Shown here piece after piece: positions 50,606 through 60,101 of a stretch of 64,000 bases of DNA. The stretch is from the NCBI GenBank assembly GCA_964441265.1, contig CAYYKJ010000002.1, positions 1 to 64,000 on the forward strand, given 5' to 3'. The translations under genes and the position numbers were made by a program. The notes under the pieces are model-generated. The model saw only the letters and a program-made list of their open reading frames with translations, did not search any database and was not told the DNA's origin. This stretch comes from JAFGDH01 sp964441265 (lineage in GTDB: Archaea; Aenigmatarchaeota; Aenigmatarchaeia; QMZP01; QMZT01). Positions within the stretch are counted from its first letter, which is position 1, and each line of letters starts with the position of its first letter.

Positions 50606-52921
50606 ATGGAATTCCAAAACCCATATGCATTTCTGAGGAAGCACTACTGGGTGTTCCTGCTGCTGTTCATACTGCTCGCGGCCTTCTACCTGAGAGGGAT
50701 ACCGGGGACCAAGCTCACCTATCCCCGGCTGCAGGCAATAGACCCGTATTTCTTCTTCAGGATGGGTGAATACCACATAGAGCACGGGCATCTCCCCGTG
50801 AACGATTCGCTGGCCCGATGGGGGACGGAGCCGGGAGGACCGGACAGGACGTTCGACTTCCCAGCAGCCACGTATTCATACCTCGCCCTGTATTATACGC
50901 TCCATCCGCTGACCGGCATAAGCTGGTATTTCATAGGGGTGTGGGGCCCGGTTTTCTTCGGGACGCTGCAGGTGCTTTTCATCTTCTTTTTGACCAGGGA
51001 GCTCTTCGACAAGAACAATTACGTGGGACTGCTGGCGGCGGCCGGGCTGGCCTTCGTTCCGGGCATACTCTACAGGGTATCCGCAGGGTTCATAGAGAAG
51101 GAGCCAGTGGCAGGCATTTTCATGGTGCTCGGAATGCTCTTCTTCGTGAAGGCGTTCAAGGAGGACAAGGACGTGGAGAGGGACGTGTCCTTCCTGCACA
51201 TAATCCGCCATCCCCTGTCCGCCCTCCACAGGACCGGCATGGAGGAGGAGAGGGTAAAGACGCTGAAGACCATACTTTACGGGATAACCGCGGGGGTCTT
51301 CCTGTTTGTGATGATAAACACCTCGGCCCAGGTAATGCTGGTGTGGCTGATACTGGGGAGCTTCGCCATGATATCCCTCCTGCTGGACAAGTATTCGAAG
51401 GGATTCATGCTGGCCTATCTTTCGATGTTCATAACATACGTGATACTGCTACCTCTCAACCCCACGAGATTCAACCTCCTCACCGTGGACATGATAACCA
51501 ATTATGCCGTGATATTCTTCTTCCTGGTGAGATACGCGGCCGAAAGGTTCAGGCTGGTCAGGAAGGAGTACATGCCCGTCTTCATTCCCGCCCTGCTGGT
51601 CGCATTCGTGTTCTGCGCCCTGATATATTCGTACGTGAACATAGACGCGGGGATTTGGCTGAGCAACAACATCGCAGCGATATCAAACCCCATATCCAGG
51701 GGGGTCATCGGCTCCACCGTGGCGGAATCCCAGACCGCGGGGGGGTTCCTTGCGAAAACGATGAGCTCCTTCGGCAACCAGAACGCGATCGGTTTCCTTG
51801 GTCTGCCGGGCATTTTCACCTATCTCTCGCTGATATGGTTCTCTTTCATCGGTGCCGTAGTCATGATTTACGAGTTCCTCTTCAGGAAAAGGAGGCTGGA
51901 GTTCATCTTCCTGTTGACGTTTTTCTTCATATCCATGCAGCTGGCCATGGGAGCAATAAGGCTGTCATGGCTGTTCGCTTTTCCCGTCGCCATAACCGCT
52001 GCTTACTGTCTGGTGAGAGGAGGGGATTTCGTAATCAGAAGAACCCGGAAAATCGCCGGGGAGAAGATAAACTACATGAAGATAGCCGTGGGGGTCTTCA
52101 TCGGGCTCGTGGTGGTGACCGGATATGTCTCCGGGTGGTTGATGGCGAACGGGATAAACTCCTCTCTGGACGATTCATGGTATGACGCCATGATATGGCT
52201 CAGGGACAACACCTCGGAGGACGCGGTAGTCCTGGAATGGTGGGACTACGGATGGTGGTTCCATTACGTGGCAAAGAAGATAACGCTGGTGGACGGGGGG
52301 TTCCATGGCAGGGAGCCGACCCAGGACGTGGCGAAGTTCTACACCGAACCGCTCTCCAACCGCTCGCTGAATTTCCTGAAGCATTACAACGTCACCTACG
52401 TCATGGTCTCCCCCGACCTGATACCCAAGTTCGGGGCCATGTCCAAGATAGCCAACTGGGGGGAGAAGGTGGACGTCCTGCCGACCTTCAGGCTGACCAA
52501 CAACTATCAGGAAGATGACAAGACCCTTCTGGAGTACTCGCTTGGCGGGGAGAAGATACTGATCGCCTATTCGACCGTCTCCGGCCAGAACTACACGGGG
52601 ATGGCCAACATAACCGCGATGATAAAGTCCACCGGAGGGCAGGCTTACATAAGCCACGTCGGTGTGGGGAACCAGGTCATACCCGTGGACAAACCGAACG
52701 CTATCGACGGGATGGCCTACATGGGAGGCAATTCCGTGGTCTTCATACCCGGACCTGTCAAGGACTGCATGTTCGTGAGGCTATACCTGTTCGACGGTGC
52801 GGGGCTCGAGGACCTGTTCGAGAAGGTTTACGACAAGCAGGGAATGAAGATATACAGGGTCAGGTACGAAAACTTCCCGGAGCACATAACCGGGGAATTC
52901 GTCAACGCGGCTTATTTGTAG
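50606..52921 (+). CDS. aglB: Oligosaccharyltransferase AglB (STT3 family)
   Basis: 771 residues from the ATG at 50606, with ttttaaata centred 26 nt upstream. About 13 membrane helices fill the first two thirds. RLQAIDPYFFFRMGEYHIEH holds the first metal-binding Asp, and GFIEKEPVAGIFMVLGML the second acidic motif, here Glu-Lys-Glu. VLEWWDYGWWFHYVAKKITL contains the invariant WWDYG sequon-binding motif at about 545. A short globular C-terminal domain follows. AglB transfers the lipid-linked glycan to Asn in NxS/T on the outer face. The convergent GPT gene next to it makes the first glycolipid. Confidence 0.95.
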   Translation: MEFQNPYAFLRKHYWVFLLLFILLAAFYLRGIPGTKLTYPRLQAIDPYFFFRMGEYHIEHGHLPVNDSLARWGTEPGGPDRTFDFPAATYSYLALYYTLHPLTGISWYFIGVWGPVFFGTLQVLFIFFLTRELFDKNNYVGLLAAAGLAFVPGILYRVSAGFIEKEPVAGIFMVLGMLFFVKAFKEDKDVERDVSFLHIIRHPLSALHRTGMEEERVKTLKTILYGITAGVFLFVMINTSAQVMLVWLILGSFAMISLLLDKYSKGFMLAYLSMFITYVILLPLNPTRFNLLTVDMITNYAVIFFFLVRYAAERFRLVRKEYMPVFIPALLVAFVFCALIYSYVNIDAGIWLSNNIAAISNPISRGVIGSTVAESQTAGGFLAKTMSSFGNQNAIGFLGLPGIFTYLSLIWFSFIGAVVMIYEFLFRKRRLEFIFLLTFFFISMQLAMGAIRLSWLFAFPVAITAAYCLVRGGDFVIRRTRKIAGEKINYMKIAVGVFIGLVVVTGYVSGWLMANGINSSLDDSWYDAMIWLRDNTSEDAVVLEWWDYGWWFHYVAKKITLVDGGFHGREPTQDVAKFYTEPLSNRSLNFLKHYNVTYVMVSPDLIPKFGAMSKIANWGEKVDVLPTFRLTNNYQEDDKTLLEYSLGGEKILIAYSTVSGQNYTGMANITAMIKSTGGQAYISHVGVGNQVIPVDKPNAIDGMAYMGGNSVVFIPGPVKDCMFVRLYLFDGAGLEDLFEKVYDKQGMKIYRVRYENFPEHITGEFVNAAYL

Positions 52922-52958
52922 GAAACAGATAATTGATTCTTCCGGACTCGGGGAGGCA

Positions 52959-53969
52959 TCACACGAAGAGGAGGGCCAGGACACATATAACAAGTTCCAA
53001 AGAAAGAATCAGCATTGTCACCGTTCTCTCTTTCATGGGCCTTATCTTCATGACCAGATGGTTCAGTGAATATATCTTCTCGTAGGGCGGCCTGAGCGTG
53101 CCGTCCTTTCTGAGTTTGCCCAGGCTTCTCGCCGAGAACCTGGAGCGCAGTTTGAGGAAGAACTCTATCATCCAGGGTATGAAAACGATTATGCCGAACT
53201 TCTCTATGTTACCCACGATAACCACCGAAACGAAGGAAGCTCCCACCAGATAGGTCAGGGAATCCCCGGGGAGGAATTTGGCCGGGTACCAGTTAAACAC
53301 CAGGAAAGCGAGGAGGGAAAAGGCGGTGGTGAAGGCGATCACGGATGCCTCGATACTCCCGGAAAGGAGTGAGTATATTCCCAATGAGAGTATGGATATG
53401 AATCCCAGCCCGGCCTCCAGGCCGTTGGCGCCGGCCAGCATGTTGGTGGCGTTGCTGACCACCACCACTGCCAGAGGGACGAGTATGAGAGGATAAATCA
53501 CGCCGAACTCCACGGTTCCGATGAAGGGGAGGGACATACCGGAGACCCCGGCCCTCATGGCCATTAAGGGAATGGCCGCGAGAAGGGTGAGCAGGGGCTT
53601 CTGCCACTGCCGGAGACCCATCCGGAAATCCCTGATGCCCTTGTCCTTTCCCGGCTTCGATCTTATGTTTATGTCGTCCAGGAATCCTATCATCGTTATT
53701 ATGAGTATGGAGCAGTAGGTCGCCAGGAGGAGGGATATGTTTATGTCCATGGGTATCACGAAGGAATCGATCCCCATGAAGAAGAATCCCCCGAGCAGTA
53801 TGCCCGGAAGTACAAGCATTCCGGCGGACGTGGGGAGGAGGGGCCTGGGTGACTTCTGCTGGTCCCTGGCAACTATCCCTACCCCGGAGAGGAACCTCCT
53901 CACGGAGGGGGTTATGAAAAGTACCGTGAGAAAGGATATTACTATGGTGACCAGAATCGTATATATCAT
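52959..53969 (-). CDS. UDP-GlcNAc-1-phosphate transferase to dolichyl phosphate (GPT/MraY/WecA superfamily)
   Basis: 336 residues with about ten membrane helices. The cytoplasmic loops carry the family motifs: KSPRPLLPTSAGMLVLPGIL, MIGFLDDINIRSKPGKDKGI with the catalytic DD, VSNATNMLAGANGLEAGLGF with the N-x3-N-G motif, and FLPGDSLTYLVGASFVSVVI. The last loop includes YEKIYSLNHLVMKIRPMKER, as in eukaryotic/archaeal GPT rather than MraY. It starts lipid-linked glycan synthesis for AglB; it converges on aglB with 37 bp between stops. Confidence 0.9.
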   Translation of the reverse strand: MIYTILVTIVISFLTVLFITPSVRRFLSGVGIVARDQQKSPRPLLPTSAGMLVLPGILLGGFFFMGIDSFVIPMDINISLLLATYCSILIITMIGFLDDINIRSKPGKDKGIRDFRMGLRQWQKPLLTLLAAIPLMAMRAGVSGMSLPFIGTVEFGVIYPLILVPLAVVVVSNATNMLAGANGLEAGLGFISILSLGIYSLLSGSIEASVIAFTTAFSLLAFLVFNWYPAKFLPGDSLTYLVGASFVSVVIVGNIEKFGIIVFIPWMIEFFLKLRSRFSARSLGKLRKDGTLRPPYEKIYSLNHLVMKIRPMKERTVTMLILSLELVICVLALLFV

Positions 53970-54068
53970 GCAACTGCTCCCTCCCGGATCCGGGTTTTCA
54001 TTAAATGATTCTTATGTTGAATTATAAATCTATGGCAGACCGATGAAAAATAAAATAAGGGGAGGGGC

Positions 54069-54674
54069 TCAGGAGGTCAAGCCCGAAATCGCTCCCAGTC
54101 CGAAAGTTGAAAAGAAGAAGGCCATCAGAACGGCGAAAATCGCAAGGGCTATTATTCCGGGTATGGCTATGGCTATTATTATCGTCAGAACTGCCTTGCT
54201 GCCGCTGATCTTCTGGAGTCTCATCAGCCCGATACCGTGTAGCACTATGGTCCAGACCCCGAAAACTATGTTGACGAACGGGATCCATCCCAGAAGGTAG
54301 TTGGGCGTTCCGCCGTAGAAAACTGCCTTCATGGTCTGCTCAAGCCCCTGCCTGGCACCGAGTATGTATGCCCAGAGATGGAGCCAGAGCCCCCAGAGCA
54401 GGGTTATGACTATTAAGCCCACATAACTCCCTATTATGGCGGCTATGAGCATGGCTACTTCCATCCCGGCCAATGGCAGCTGCGCAGCATACAAAGCGGG
54501 TAAGGCGTACGCCATAGCCGTGGTCGCTATCCCGCCCAGAACAGAAACTATCACGGACATCAGCAGCATGTACCTGAATCCTAAACCGAGTTCCTCCTTT
54601 CTAACCGAATCGAATGATTTCGATGGTTCCCTGAGAAATTGCATTCCTTTGTCAAAGTACTCACTAAATTTCAT
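54069..54674 (-). CDS. YIP1-family membrane protein
   Basis: 201 residues with five membrane segments. A short N-terminal helix, FDKGMQFLREPSKSFDSVRK, precedes the membrane region. WGLWLHLWAYILGARQGLEQ, TMKAVFYGGTPNYLLGWIP and VFGVWTIVLHGIGLMRLQKI match the Yip1 domain ('p.ll.wip.....w.l.l...gl....'). Role in archaea unknown; possibly membrane organisation. Monocistronic by appearance. Confidence 0.82.
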   Translation of the reverse strand: MKFSEYFDKGMQFLREPSKSFDSVRKEELGLGFRYMLLMSVIVSVLGGIATTAMAYALPALYAAQLPLAGMEVAMLIAAIIGSYVGLIVITLLWGLWLHLWAYILGARQGLEQTMKAVFYGGTPNYLLGWIPFVNIVFGVWTIVLHGIGLMRLQKISGSKAVLTIIIAIAIPGIIALAIFAVLMAFFFSTFGLGAISGLTS

Positions 54675-54774
54675 GAGATCACCTTGTATAATTCTTCTAC
54701 CGGCGTATTTAAATCCTTTGAAGGGGGGCCGTAAGTCCCTGACGACAAAGAACAGGGAAAGAGCAAAGGAAAAA

Positions 54775-55104
54775 TCACTTCTTTTTCAGCTGCATTATGG
54801 TCTCGGCGAGGTCATGCGTCTCTCCGAGAGTGCTCCGCACGTCCTCCTCGGAGGCCCCGGTCTGGTCCATGACCATCTCCACGTCCTCGTCGGAAAAGTC
54901 CTCTTCCTCCCTCTCCCGCTCGGTGACGTTGCCGGAAACCTGAAAGGTGTCCTTGCCCATCATGTTGACCCTGGAGACCTCCGGCTCGGTTATCACGATC
55001 TCCTTGTCGGGAGTCCTTATTATGACCTCTTCGGCATCGACCTGGGACATCTGCATCCCCATCTGCTTCATTGCCTTCTCCAGCTGCTTGGGGTTTATCT
55101 TCAT
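54775..55104 (-). CDS. nac: Nascent polypeptide-associated complex protein (archaeal NAC)
   Basis: 109 residues from the ATG at 55104. KINPKQLEKAMKQMGMQMSQ then VDAEEVIIRTPDKEIVITEP is the archaeal NAC opening, followed by the NAC barrel and an acidic linker. A UBA-like C terminus follows (FSDEDVEMVMDQTGASEEDV). The homodimer binds ribosomes and nascent chains. It is divergent from polB, with about 146 bp between. Confidence 0.93.
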   Translation of the reverse strand: MKINPKQLEKAMKQMGMQMSQVDAEEVIIRTPDKEIVITEPEVSRVNMMGKDTFQVSGNVTEREREEEDFSDEDVEMVMDQTGASEEDVRSTLGETHDLAETIMQLKKK

Positions 55105-55250
55105 AATGAACAATAATACACGTAGATTATTTAAAAATTAGACCCCTTCATGCCCCGATTCCAGAGCGCGTGTAATTCTAACCACCGCCTTTGGAAAATA
55201 TAGACTCGCCCATCGAAATTGTTATAAGAATTGCGGCCATTATTCTTATT

Positions 55251-57902
55251 ATGCTGTTTCAGGTTCTGGATATCGACTACAGGATTGTGAATGAGTTCCC
55301 GGTCATCCGGATTTTCGGGAAGGGAAATGACGGGAAACCGGTCTGTGCGTTCTACGAGGGAGGGCCGGATAAATACCTTCCCTACTTCTATGTCGATTCC
55401 GAGATTGATATGAAAAAGGTCCTGGAGGGCGAAGGGAACGTTAAGAGGGCAGAAGTTGTCAAGAGATTCCTTCCGGTCGGGTACCGAAAGGGGAAGAAGG
55501 ACGTATGGAAGATAGTCCTAAAGAATCCCGCGAAGACGCCGGAGATACGCGACCGGCTGAAGGCAAAGGGTTTCGATGTTTACGAGGCGGACATACCCTT
55601 CAAGTACAGGTTCATGGCCGACTTCGGGATAGAGGGGATGGACTGGGTGTCTGTGGATGACGAGAAGCCCGTAAACACCAACACGGTAAACGTGAACAAG
55701 AAGATTGTCTTGGAATCGATAAAAAGTGTGAAGAGGGAATGCTGCGACCTGAAATACATGGCATTCGACATAGAGTGTGTCTCGCTAAAGGAGGGGACCG
55801 TCCCCGATTCCAAGCGGGACCCGGTCATCATGATATCGGTGGTTTTCAGCCACCCACACAAGGGAAACAAATCCATGGTCATGGCCACACGACCGGGAAA
55901 GGGGGCCAAGAACTACGAGGATGAAGAAAAGATGCTGGAGGCGTTCAGGGACCTGATACTGGATTACGATCCGGATGTCCTGACCGGATTCAACATCAAG
56001 AACTTCGACCTCCCTTATATACTCGAAAGGATGGAGAAGAAAGACATAGCACCGACATTCGGGAGGTGTAAGAAGAGGGTCACAGCCAAGAAGTTCGCTT
56101 CCAGATACAGGGTAAACATAACCGGGAGAATAATCGCGGACTCCTTTGAGATAGTCAAGCACGACTTCTCCATGAAAAGATACGATCTGGACAGCGTGTC
56201 CAGGAAGCTGCTCAACGCGTCCAAGGAATCCGTGAAACACTCCGAGATCGAGGGCCTGTGGAAGGGGGACCAGGAGGGATACGAAAAGCTCATAAACTAC
56301 TGTCTGAAGGACAGCCAGCTCGCAATGAATCTACTGCTCAAACTCAACCTTCTGGACAAGTACTTCGCCCTCGCCAAGACATCGGGGACCCTGCTCCAGG
56401 ACATACTGGATTCCGGGGAGACGCTCAGGATAGAGAACCTCCTGCTCAGGGAATTCAACCTTAAGGGATTCATGCTCCCCTGCAGGCCGGATGCCTCCGA
56501 GATATCCAAGAGGCAGAAGCAGAGAAAAAAGGAACTGAAGGGGGGATTCGTCATAGAGCCGAAGAAGGGGCTCCACTCCTCGGTGGCCGTGCTGGACTTC
56601 AAGTCGATGTACCCGTCCCTCATAAGGACTTTCAACATATGCCCCACCACACTGGTGGCGGAGGAGGAAGTGGAGGGTTCCGTTGTCTCCCCCAGCGGAT
56701 CGAAGTTCGTGCCGAAGGAACTGAGGAAAGGCATAATACCCGATATACTGGAAAGGCTGATGAAAGATAGGGGAGCCGTAAAAAAGAAGCTGAAATCGGA
56801 GAGCGAGGAAGGAAGGAAGAGGGAGCTGAACGCGGAACAGCTGGCTCTCAAGATCATGTCCAATGCATTTTACGGCCATTTCGGATATCCGAGGGCAAGG
56901 GTATACAAGCTGGAGATAGGTAACTCCATAACCTCCTTCGGGAGGGAAACCATACTCAGGACCAAGGAATTCGTCGAGAAGAAATTCGGATACGAGGTGG
57001 TTTACGGGGACACGGACTCGGTCATGGTGGAGATCGGGAAAGAGGACATAGAAGAGAACAGGAAGATCGGGGATGAAATCAGCACCGAGGTAACCAAAAA
57101 ACTCAAGGGCATAATGGAACTCGAATTCGAAAAGCTCTTCAAGAGGTTCCTCCCCCTTACCAAAAAGAGATATGCCGCATGGTCGTGGGAAAAGACGCGG
57201 GAGGGATGGAAAGACAAAATAGAGACCAAGGGGATAGAAACCGTGAGGAGGGACTGGTGCGATCTCGTTTCCGAGACTACCAGGAGGGTGCTGGAGATAA
57301 TTCTTAAGGAGAGCGACATAAAGAAGGCAGTTAATTATTTCAACGGAATAGCCAAGGGGGTAACCGAAAGGAAGATACCCATACAGAAGCTCGTGATAAC
57401 CAAGAGACTCACCAAGAAGCCCAGCAGGTACGTTGGCGTGCAGCCCCACGCGGAGCTCGCCAAAAAGATAAGCAAGAGATCCCCCGCCGAGGCGCCGGGC
57501 ATAGGGGACAGGATAGGATACGTGATCATAAAGGGACTGGATCTGCTGTCCAAAAGGACCGAGGATCCCATGTACGTCATAGAGAAGGGGCTCGAAATAG
57601 ATTCCAAATATTATATAGAGAACCAGCTCCTCCCCCCGGTCGAGAGGATATTCTCCGCACTGGATGTTTCCAAGACCGAGCTGCTGGGCAAGGGGAAGCA
57701 AATCAGCATAAACGGAGCCCTGGAAAACCACAACAACAAGCCAAAGACATTGGGGGAGGTTCCCGCGGACGAGGTCAGCGGCGTGATCTGCTCCAAGTGC
57801 AGGAAATGCTACTCAATACCCCCCCTCACCGGACTCTGTGAATGCGGAGGGGGGCTTCATTTCTCCACACCCCGGGGTCCCGCCAAGGTAATAGTGATGT
57901 AA
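55251..57902 (+). CDS. polB: DNA polymerase family B with C-terminal Cys-rich zinc-ribbon-like tail
   Basis: 883 residues from the ATG at 55251, with ttataag centred 26 nt upstream; an in-frame start at 55191 would add a hydrophobic, unconserved stretch. Exonuclease motifs: MAFDIECVSLKEGT (Exo I, about 170), LTGFNIKNFDLPYILERM (Exo II), YCLKDSQLA (Exo III). Polymerase motifs: LDFKSMYPSLIRTFNICPTT (A, about 448), KIMSNAFYGHFGYPRARV (B), VYGDTDSVMVEIGK (C, about 585). No intein. The C terminus adds ICSKCRKCYSIPPLTGLCEC, a possible zinc site unusual for archaeal PolB. Confidence 0.95.
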   Translation: MLFQVLDIDYRIVNEFPVIRIFGKGNDGKPVCAFYEGGPDKYLPYFYVDSEIDMKKVLEGEGNVKRAEVVKRFLPVGYRKGKKDVWKIVLKNPAKTPEIRDRLKAKGFDVYEADIPFKYRFMADFGIEGMDWVSVDDEKPVNTNTVNVNKKIVLESIKSVKRECCDLKYMAFDIECVSLKEGTVPDSKRDPVIMISVVFSHPHKGNKSMVMATRPGKGAKNYEDEEKMLEAFRDLILDYDPDVLTGFNIKNFDLPYILERMEKKDIAPTFGRCKKRVTAKKFASRYRVNITGRIIADSFEIVKHDFSMKRYDLDSVSRKLLNASKESVKHSEIEGLWKGDQEGYEKLINYCLKDSQLAMNLLLKLNLLDKYFALAKTSGTLLQDILDSGETLRIENLLLREFNLKGFMLPCRPDASEISKRQKQRKKELKGGFVIEPKKGLHSSVAVLDFKSMYPSLIRTFNICPTTLVAEEEVEGSVVSPSGSKFVPKELRKGIIPDILERLMKDRGAVKKKLKSESEEGRKRELNAEQLALKIMSNAFYGHFGYPRARVYKLEIGNSITSFGRETILRTKEFVEKKFGYEVVYGDTDSVMVEIGKEDIEENRKIGDEISTEVTKKLKGIMELEFEKLFKRFLPLTKKRYAAWSWEKTREGWKDKIETKGIETVRRDWCDLVSETTRRVLEIILKESDIKKAVNYFNGIAKGVTERKIPIQKLVITKRLTKKPSRYVGVQPHAELAKKISKRSPAEAPGIGDRIGYVIIKGLDLLSKRTEDPMYVIEKGLEIDSKYYIENQLLPPVERIFSALDVSKTELLGKGKQISINGALENHNNKPKTLGEVPADEVSGVICSKCRKCYSIPPLTGLCECGGGLHFSTPRGPAKVIVM

Positions 57903-58356
57903 TTCACCGTTTTCCAAAAACTGCCATTTTTGAGGGGTTTCCTCCCTGTGATTATGTTTTCAGTGAAATCCTGGCCCCTTTTAGGGATTAAACAAGGGGA
58001 ATATGCGGATATACGGGGTTTCTTGCTAGAAGCAGGCAAAAAATGTACACAAAGCGAACCATGAAGACAAAACGGCATCAAGAGGACATGTTTATTCCTG
58101 TCTGAAATCCCCCCTTTGATATTCATGTGTTATCCATGAACCCCTTGATTTCATGTGGAAACCCCGTGAAATACAGGCGTGAGATGTTCATTCCGGAGCA
58201 TGCTTGTTTCACGTAAACACGAAACACACCTTCATTTCATATGGAAAATACAGTATTCTGCCTCTATGTGTCGGTTTTTCCCTTTCATGTGAACTCCATA
58301 TGAAATATCGGAAGGAGACAGGCGCTTATCGTCCTCCAGGGCCGGAAACCCGGGAT
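57903..58356. promoter_or_regulatory. 454-bp intergenic region with repeated TTTCATRTGGAAA-like motif
   Basis: No supportable gene. The right half carries a recurring palindromic-like motif: tttcatgtggaaa (58149-58161), tttcacgtaaac (58207-58218), tttcatatggaaa (58235-58247), tttcatgtgaac (58283-58294) and catatgaaa (58297-58305), with a related attcatgtgttatccatgaa at 58121-58140. The motif could be a protein-binding array or part of a replication-associated element next to polB; nothing in the sequence decides this. Confidence 0.45.
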
Positions 58357-59580
58357 TCAGGACAACAAAAAGAGCAAAAAGGGGGACATTCCGGCATAAT
58401 AGAGCATTGTTGGAAAAAGGAGAAATCCCATCAGATGGGACCTTTTAACCCCCATCTTTATGGTGGCTAGTCCCAGAAACGTTCCCGACAGAGCCACGAG
58501 CAGTCCAACAGTCCCCGAGAAGAAGAGGACAAGGCACGCCAGCGAGACCAGCGTGAGGAGCGTCATCCTCGTGTAGTTCATGTTCCTCATTCTTGACGCT
58601 AGCAGTCTCCCCACTTTTAGGGTCACTGCGACAGAAAGAAAGGAGGTCATCAGGCCCACCAAGACGACGAGGATCACCTCATTCAGGGAGAACACGTCCA
58701 TGACCTGGGAGACGAACCATGCGGCTCCGGACCTGGTCTTACCGAGGGCGTAAAACACCATGAAGGTGAAGAATATGTTCGATGTGTTTATGCCGCCGAG
58801 TGTTATCATGAACTCCCTTCTCTTCGCCCTGAGGAACTGGGAAGACATTATGCCCGCCTGGGAGGGTCCCAGACCCGGCAGAAGTCCGGCTATCAGACCG
58901 GCTATCCACCCGGCAAAACCGCCCTTTATCCAGTCGGCCTCGATCTCTCCCTTCGCCTTCTGCTCAGGTATCCTGGTTTTCAGCATCACACTCGTTATGA
59001 GTGTGGGTATGGCAAAGAGCCCCGTGAGGGCGGGAAAAAGCGCCTGTCCGGAGGGCAGCGAGTTCAGTGAGAGGAACCCGAAAAGGCCCGCCAGGCCGAA
59101 AACAACCAAGGCACCCAGCCTCTTCCTTCCCTTCTCCGTGATTATCATCCAGAAAACAACGGCCAGGAGAATGAAATGGAGCACCGGCCTTATGGACTGG
59201 TAAAGCACGGGGATGAAATGCAGGAGGGCCGGCAGTGTCGACACGGTCAGTATCACGACACTCAGACCGCCCACCACGGTGAGGAAGAGCGCCTCGTATC
59301 CCCTGCCCTCCAGAAGCATCCGGTGGCCGGGGAGTACCGAGAGGAGTGAGCCCTCCTCCGGGGCCCCGAAGAATATGGTGGGTATGAAATCCATGAACGT
59401 GTTCGAAACCGCCAGGGAAACCACGAAAGCCAGCAGGCAGGGAAGCGATATGAAAGAGAGGAACGGGAGGAAGGCAAGCAGCATGAAGAAGAGATTGTTG
59501 GGGTGAAGGCCGGGTATCAGTCCTGTAAGGACTCCTGTCAGGATGCCGATCAGGATGAAGAATAGTATCTCGAGGAACAT
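58357..59580 (-). CDS. DUF112/TctA-like membrane transporter
   Basis: 407 residues with about 10-12 membrane helices. The N terminus has ILTGVLTGLIPGLHPNNLFF, and a second copy in the middle reads WIAGLIAGLLPGLGPSQAGI; this duplicated 'G...GL.PG.hp' is the signature of the TctA/DUF112 family. DFIPTIFFGAPEEGSLLSVL and GINTSNIFFTFMVFYAL follow. Bacterial TctA imports citrate-like acids with TctB and TctC, which are absent here, as is usual for archaeal DUF112. Substrate unknown. A palindrome lies 34 bp upstream of the start. Confidence 0.88.
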   Translation of the reverse strand: MFLEILFFILIGILTGVLTGLIPGLHPNNLFFMLLAFLPFLSFISLPCLLAFVVSLAVSNTFMDFIPTIFFGAPEEGSLLSVLPGHRMLLEGRGYEALFLTVVGGLSVVILTVSTLPALLHFIPVLYQSIRPVLHFILLAVVFWMIITEKGRKRLGALVVFGLAGLFGFLSLNSLPSGQALFPALTGLFAIPTLITSVMLKTRIPEQKAKGEIEADWIKGGFAGWIAGLIAGLLPGLGPSQAGIMSSQFLRAKRREFMITLGGINTSNIFFTFMVFYALGKTRSGAAWFVSQVMDVFSLNEVILVVLVGLMTSFLSVAVTLKVGRLLASRMRNMNYTRMTLLTLVSLACLVLFFSGTVGLLVALSGTFLGLATIKMGVKRSHLMGFLLFPTMLYYAGMSPFLLFLLS

Positions 59581-59613
59581 AATGAATTCTTAACGAAAGG
59601 AATAATCAATGGG

Positions 59614-59628
59614 TATAACAGTGTTATA
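59614..59628. promoter_or_regulatory. Perfect 15-bp palindrome TATAACA-G-TGTTATA
   Basis: tataacagtgttata, 34 bp upstream of the DUF112 start (minus) and 57 bp upstream of the 59685 gene (plus). A near-identical palindrome is at 62953-62967, suggesting a shared operator. Confidence 0.5.
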
Positions 59629-59684
59629 TCCTTTGACTGGAAATGTATTTATAATCTTTTAAATCTTACACGAATAGTGATCAT

Positions 59685-59957
59685 ATGGCATACAGATGGA
59701 TAAGAAAGCGGACCGGAGAACCGGACAGGGCCACATACGAAACCAAAGGACTGGAACAGGAAATTAAACTGGTAATACACGACAGGGGGTTTAATATCCG
59801 TTTCGGAGATAGCTATATTAGCAGCTCAGTTGCCGGAGATGTTTCCCGGTTCGATCTTGATAATTTGAAAGAGTCCCTGAAAGGGGCGGGGGTCGAAAAA
59901 CTGCCTGAAATCCCCAAAAAATACATACCCGACCAAAAAAAGAAGGATTTCGTTTGA
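59685..59957 (+). CDS. Hypothetical small protein
   Basis: 90 residues, basic N terminus (MAYRWIRKRTGEPDRATYET) and Lys-rich C terminus (PKKYIPDQKKKDFV), soluble, beta/alpha mixed. cttttaaat at 59656-59664 is centred 25 nt upstream and AGTGATC just before the ATG gives a weak ribosome-binding site, so the gene looks real. No family recognised. It is divergent from the DUF112 gene across a region holding the 15-bp palindrome. Confidence 0.6.
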   Translation: MAYRWIRKRTGEPDRATYETKGLEQEIKLVIHDRGFNIRFGDSYISSSVAGDVSRFDLDNLKESLKGAGVEKLPEIPKKYIPDQKKKDFV

Positions 59958-60101
59958 ATTATCTTTATATTTTTATAAAATCCTTCCCGCGCCTAATTTT
60001 ATTCCCAATTCCGGAACTGACAACCAGTGCATCCGAAGGTCAAATTCTGCCAACCAGCTCCTTAAATGAAGTTTAAAAATCTTTTTGGTTTACATCTATT
60101 C

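Noticed and set aside
50818..52185. 455-codon plus-strand open frame inside aglB
   Set aside because: It is a shifted frame of aglB with an Arg/Gly/His-rich product and no recognisable features.
56331..57731. 466-codon minus-strand open frame opposite polB
   Set aside because: It is antisense to a fully conserved polymerase with all motifs. Its product is low-complexity in character (many Leu, Gly, Pro, Tyr, His) with no domain, an effect of the G+C-rich codons on the other strand.
58121..58305. CRISPR array
   Set aside because: The repeated motif is short (12-13 bp), imperfect and irregularly spaced, and no cas genes are present in the window.
57857..58470. Small open frames in the region between polB and DUF112
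   Set aside because: They lack a start with TATA or SD support, overlap the ends of real genes and show no protein-like composition.
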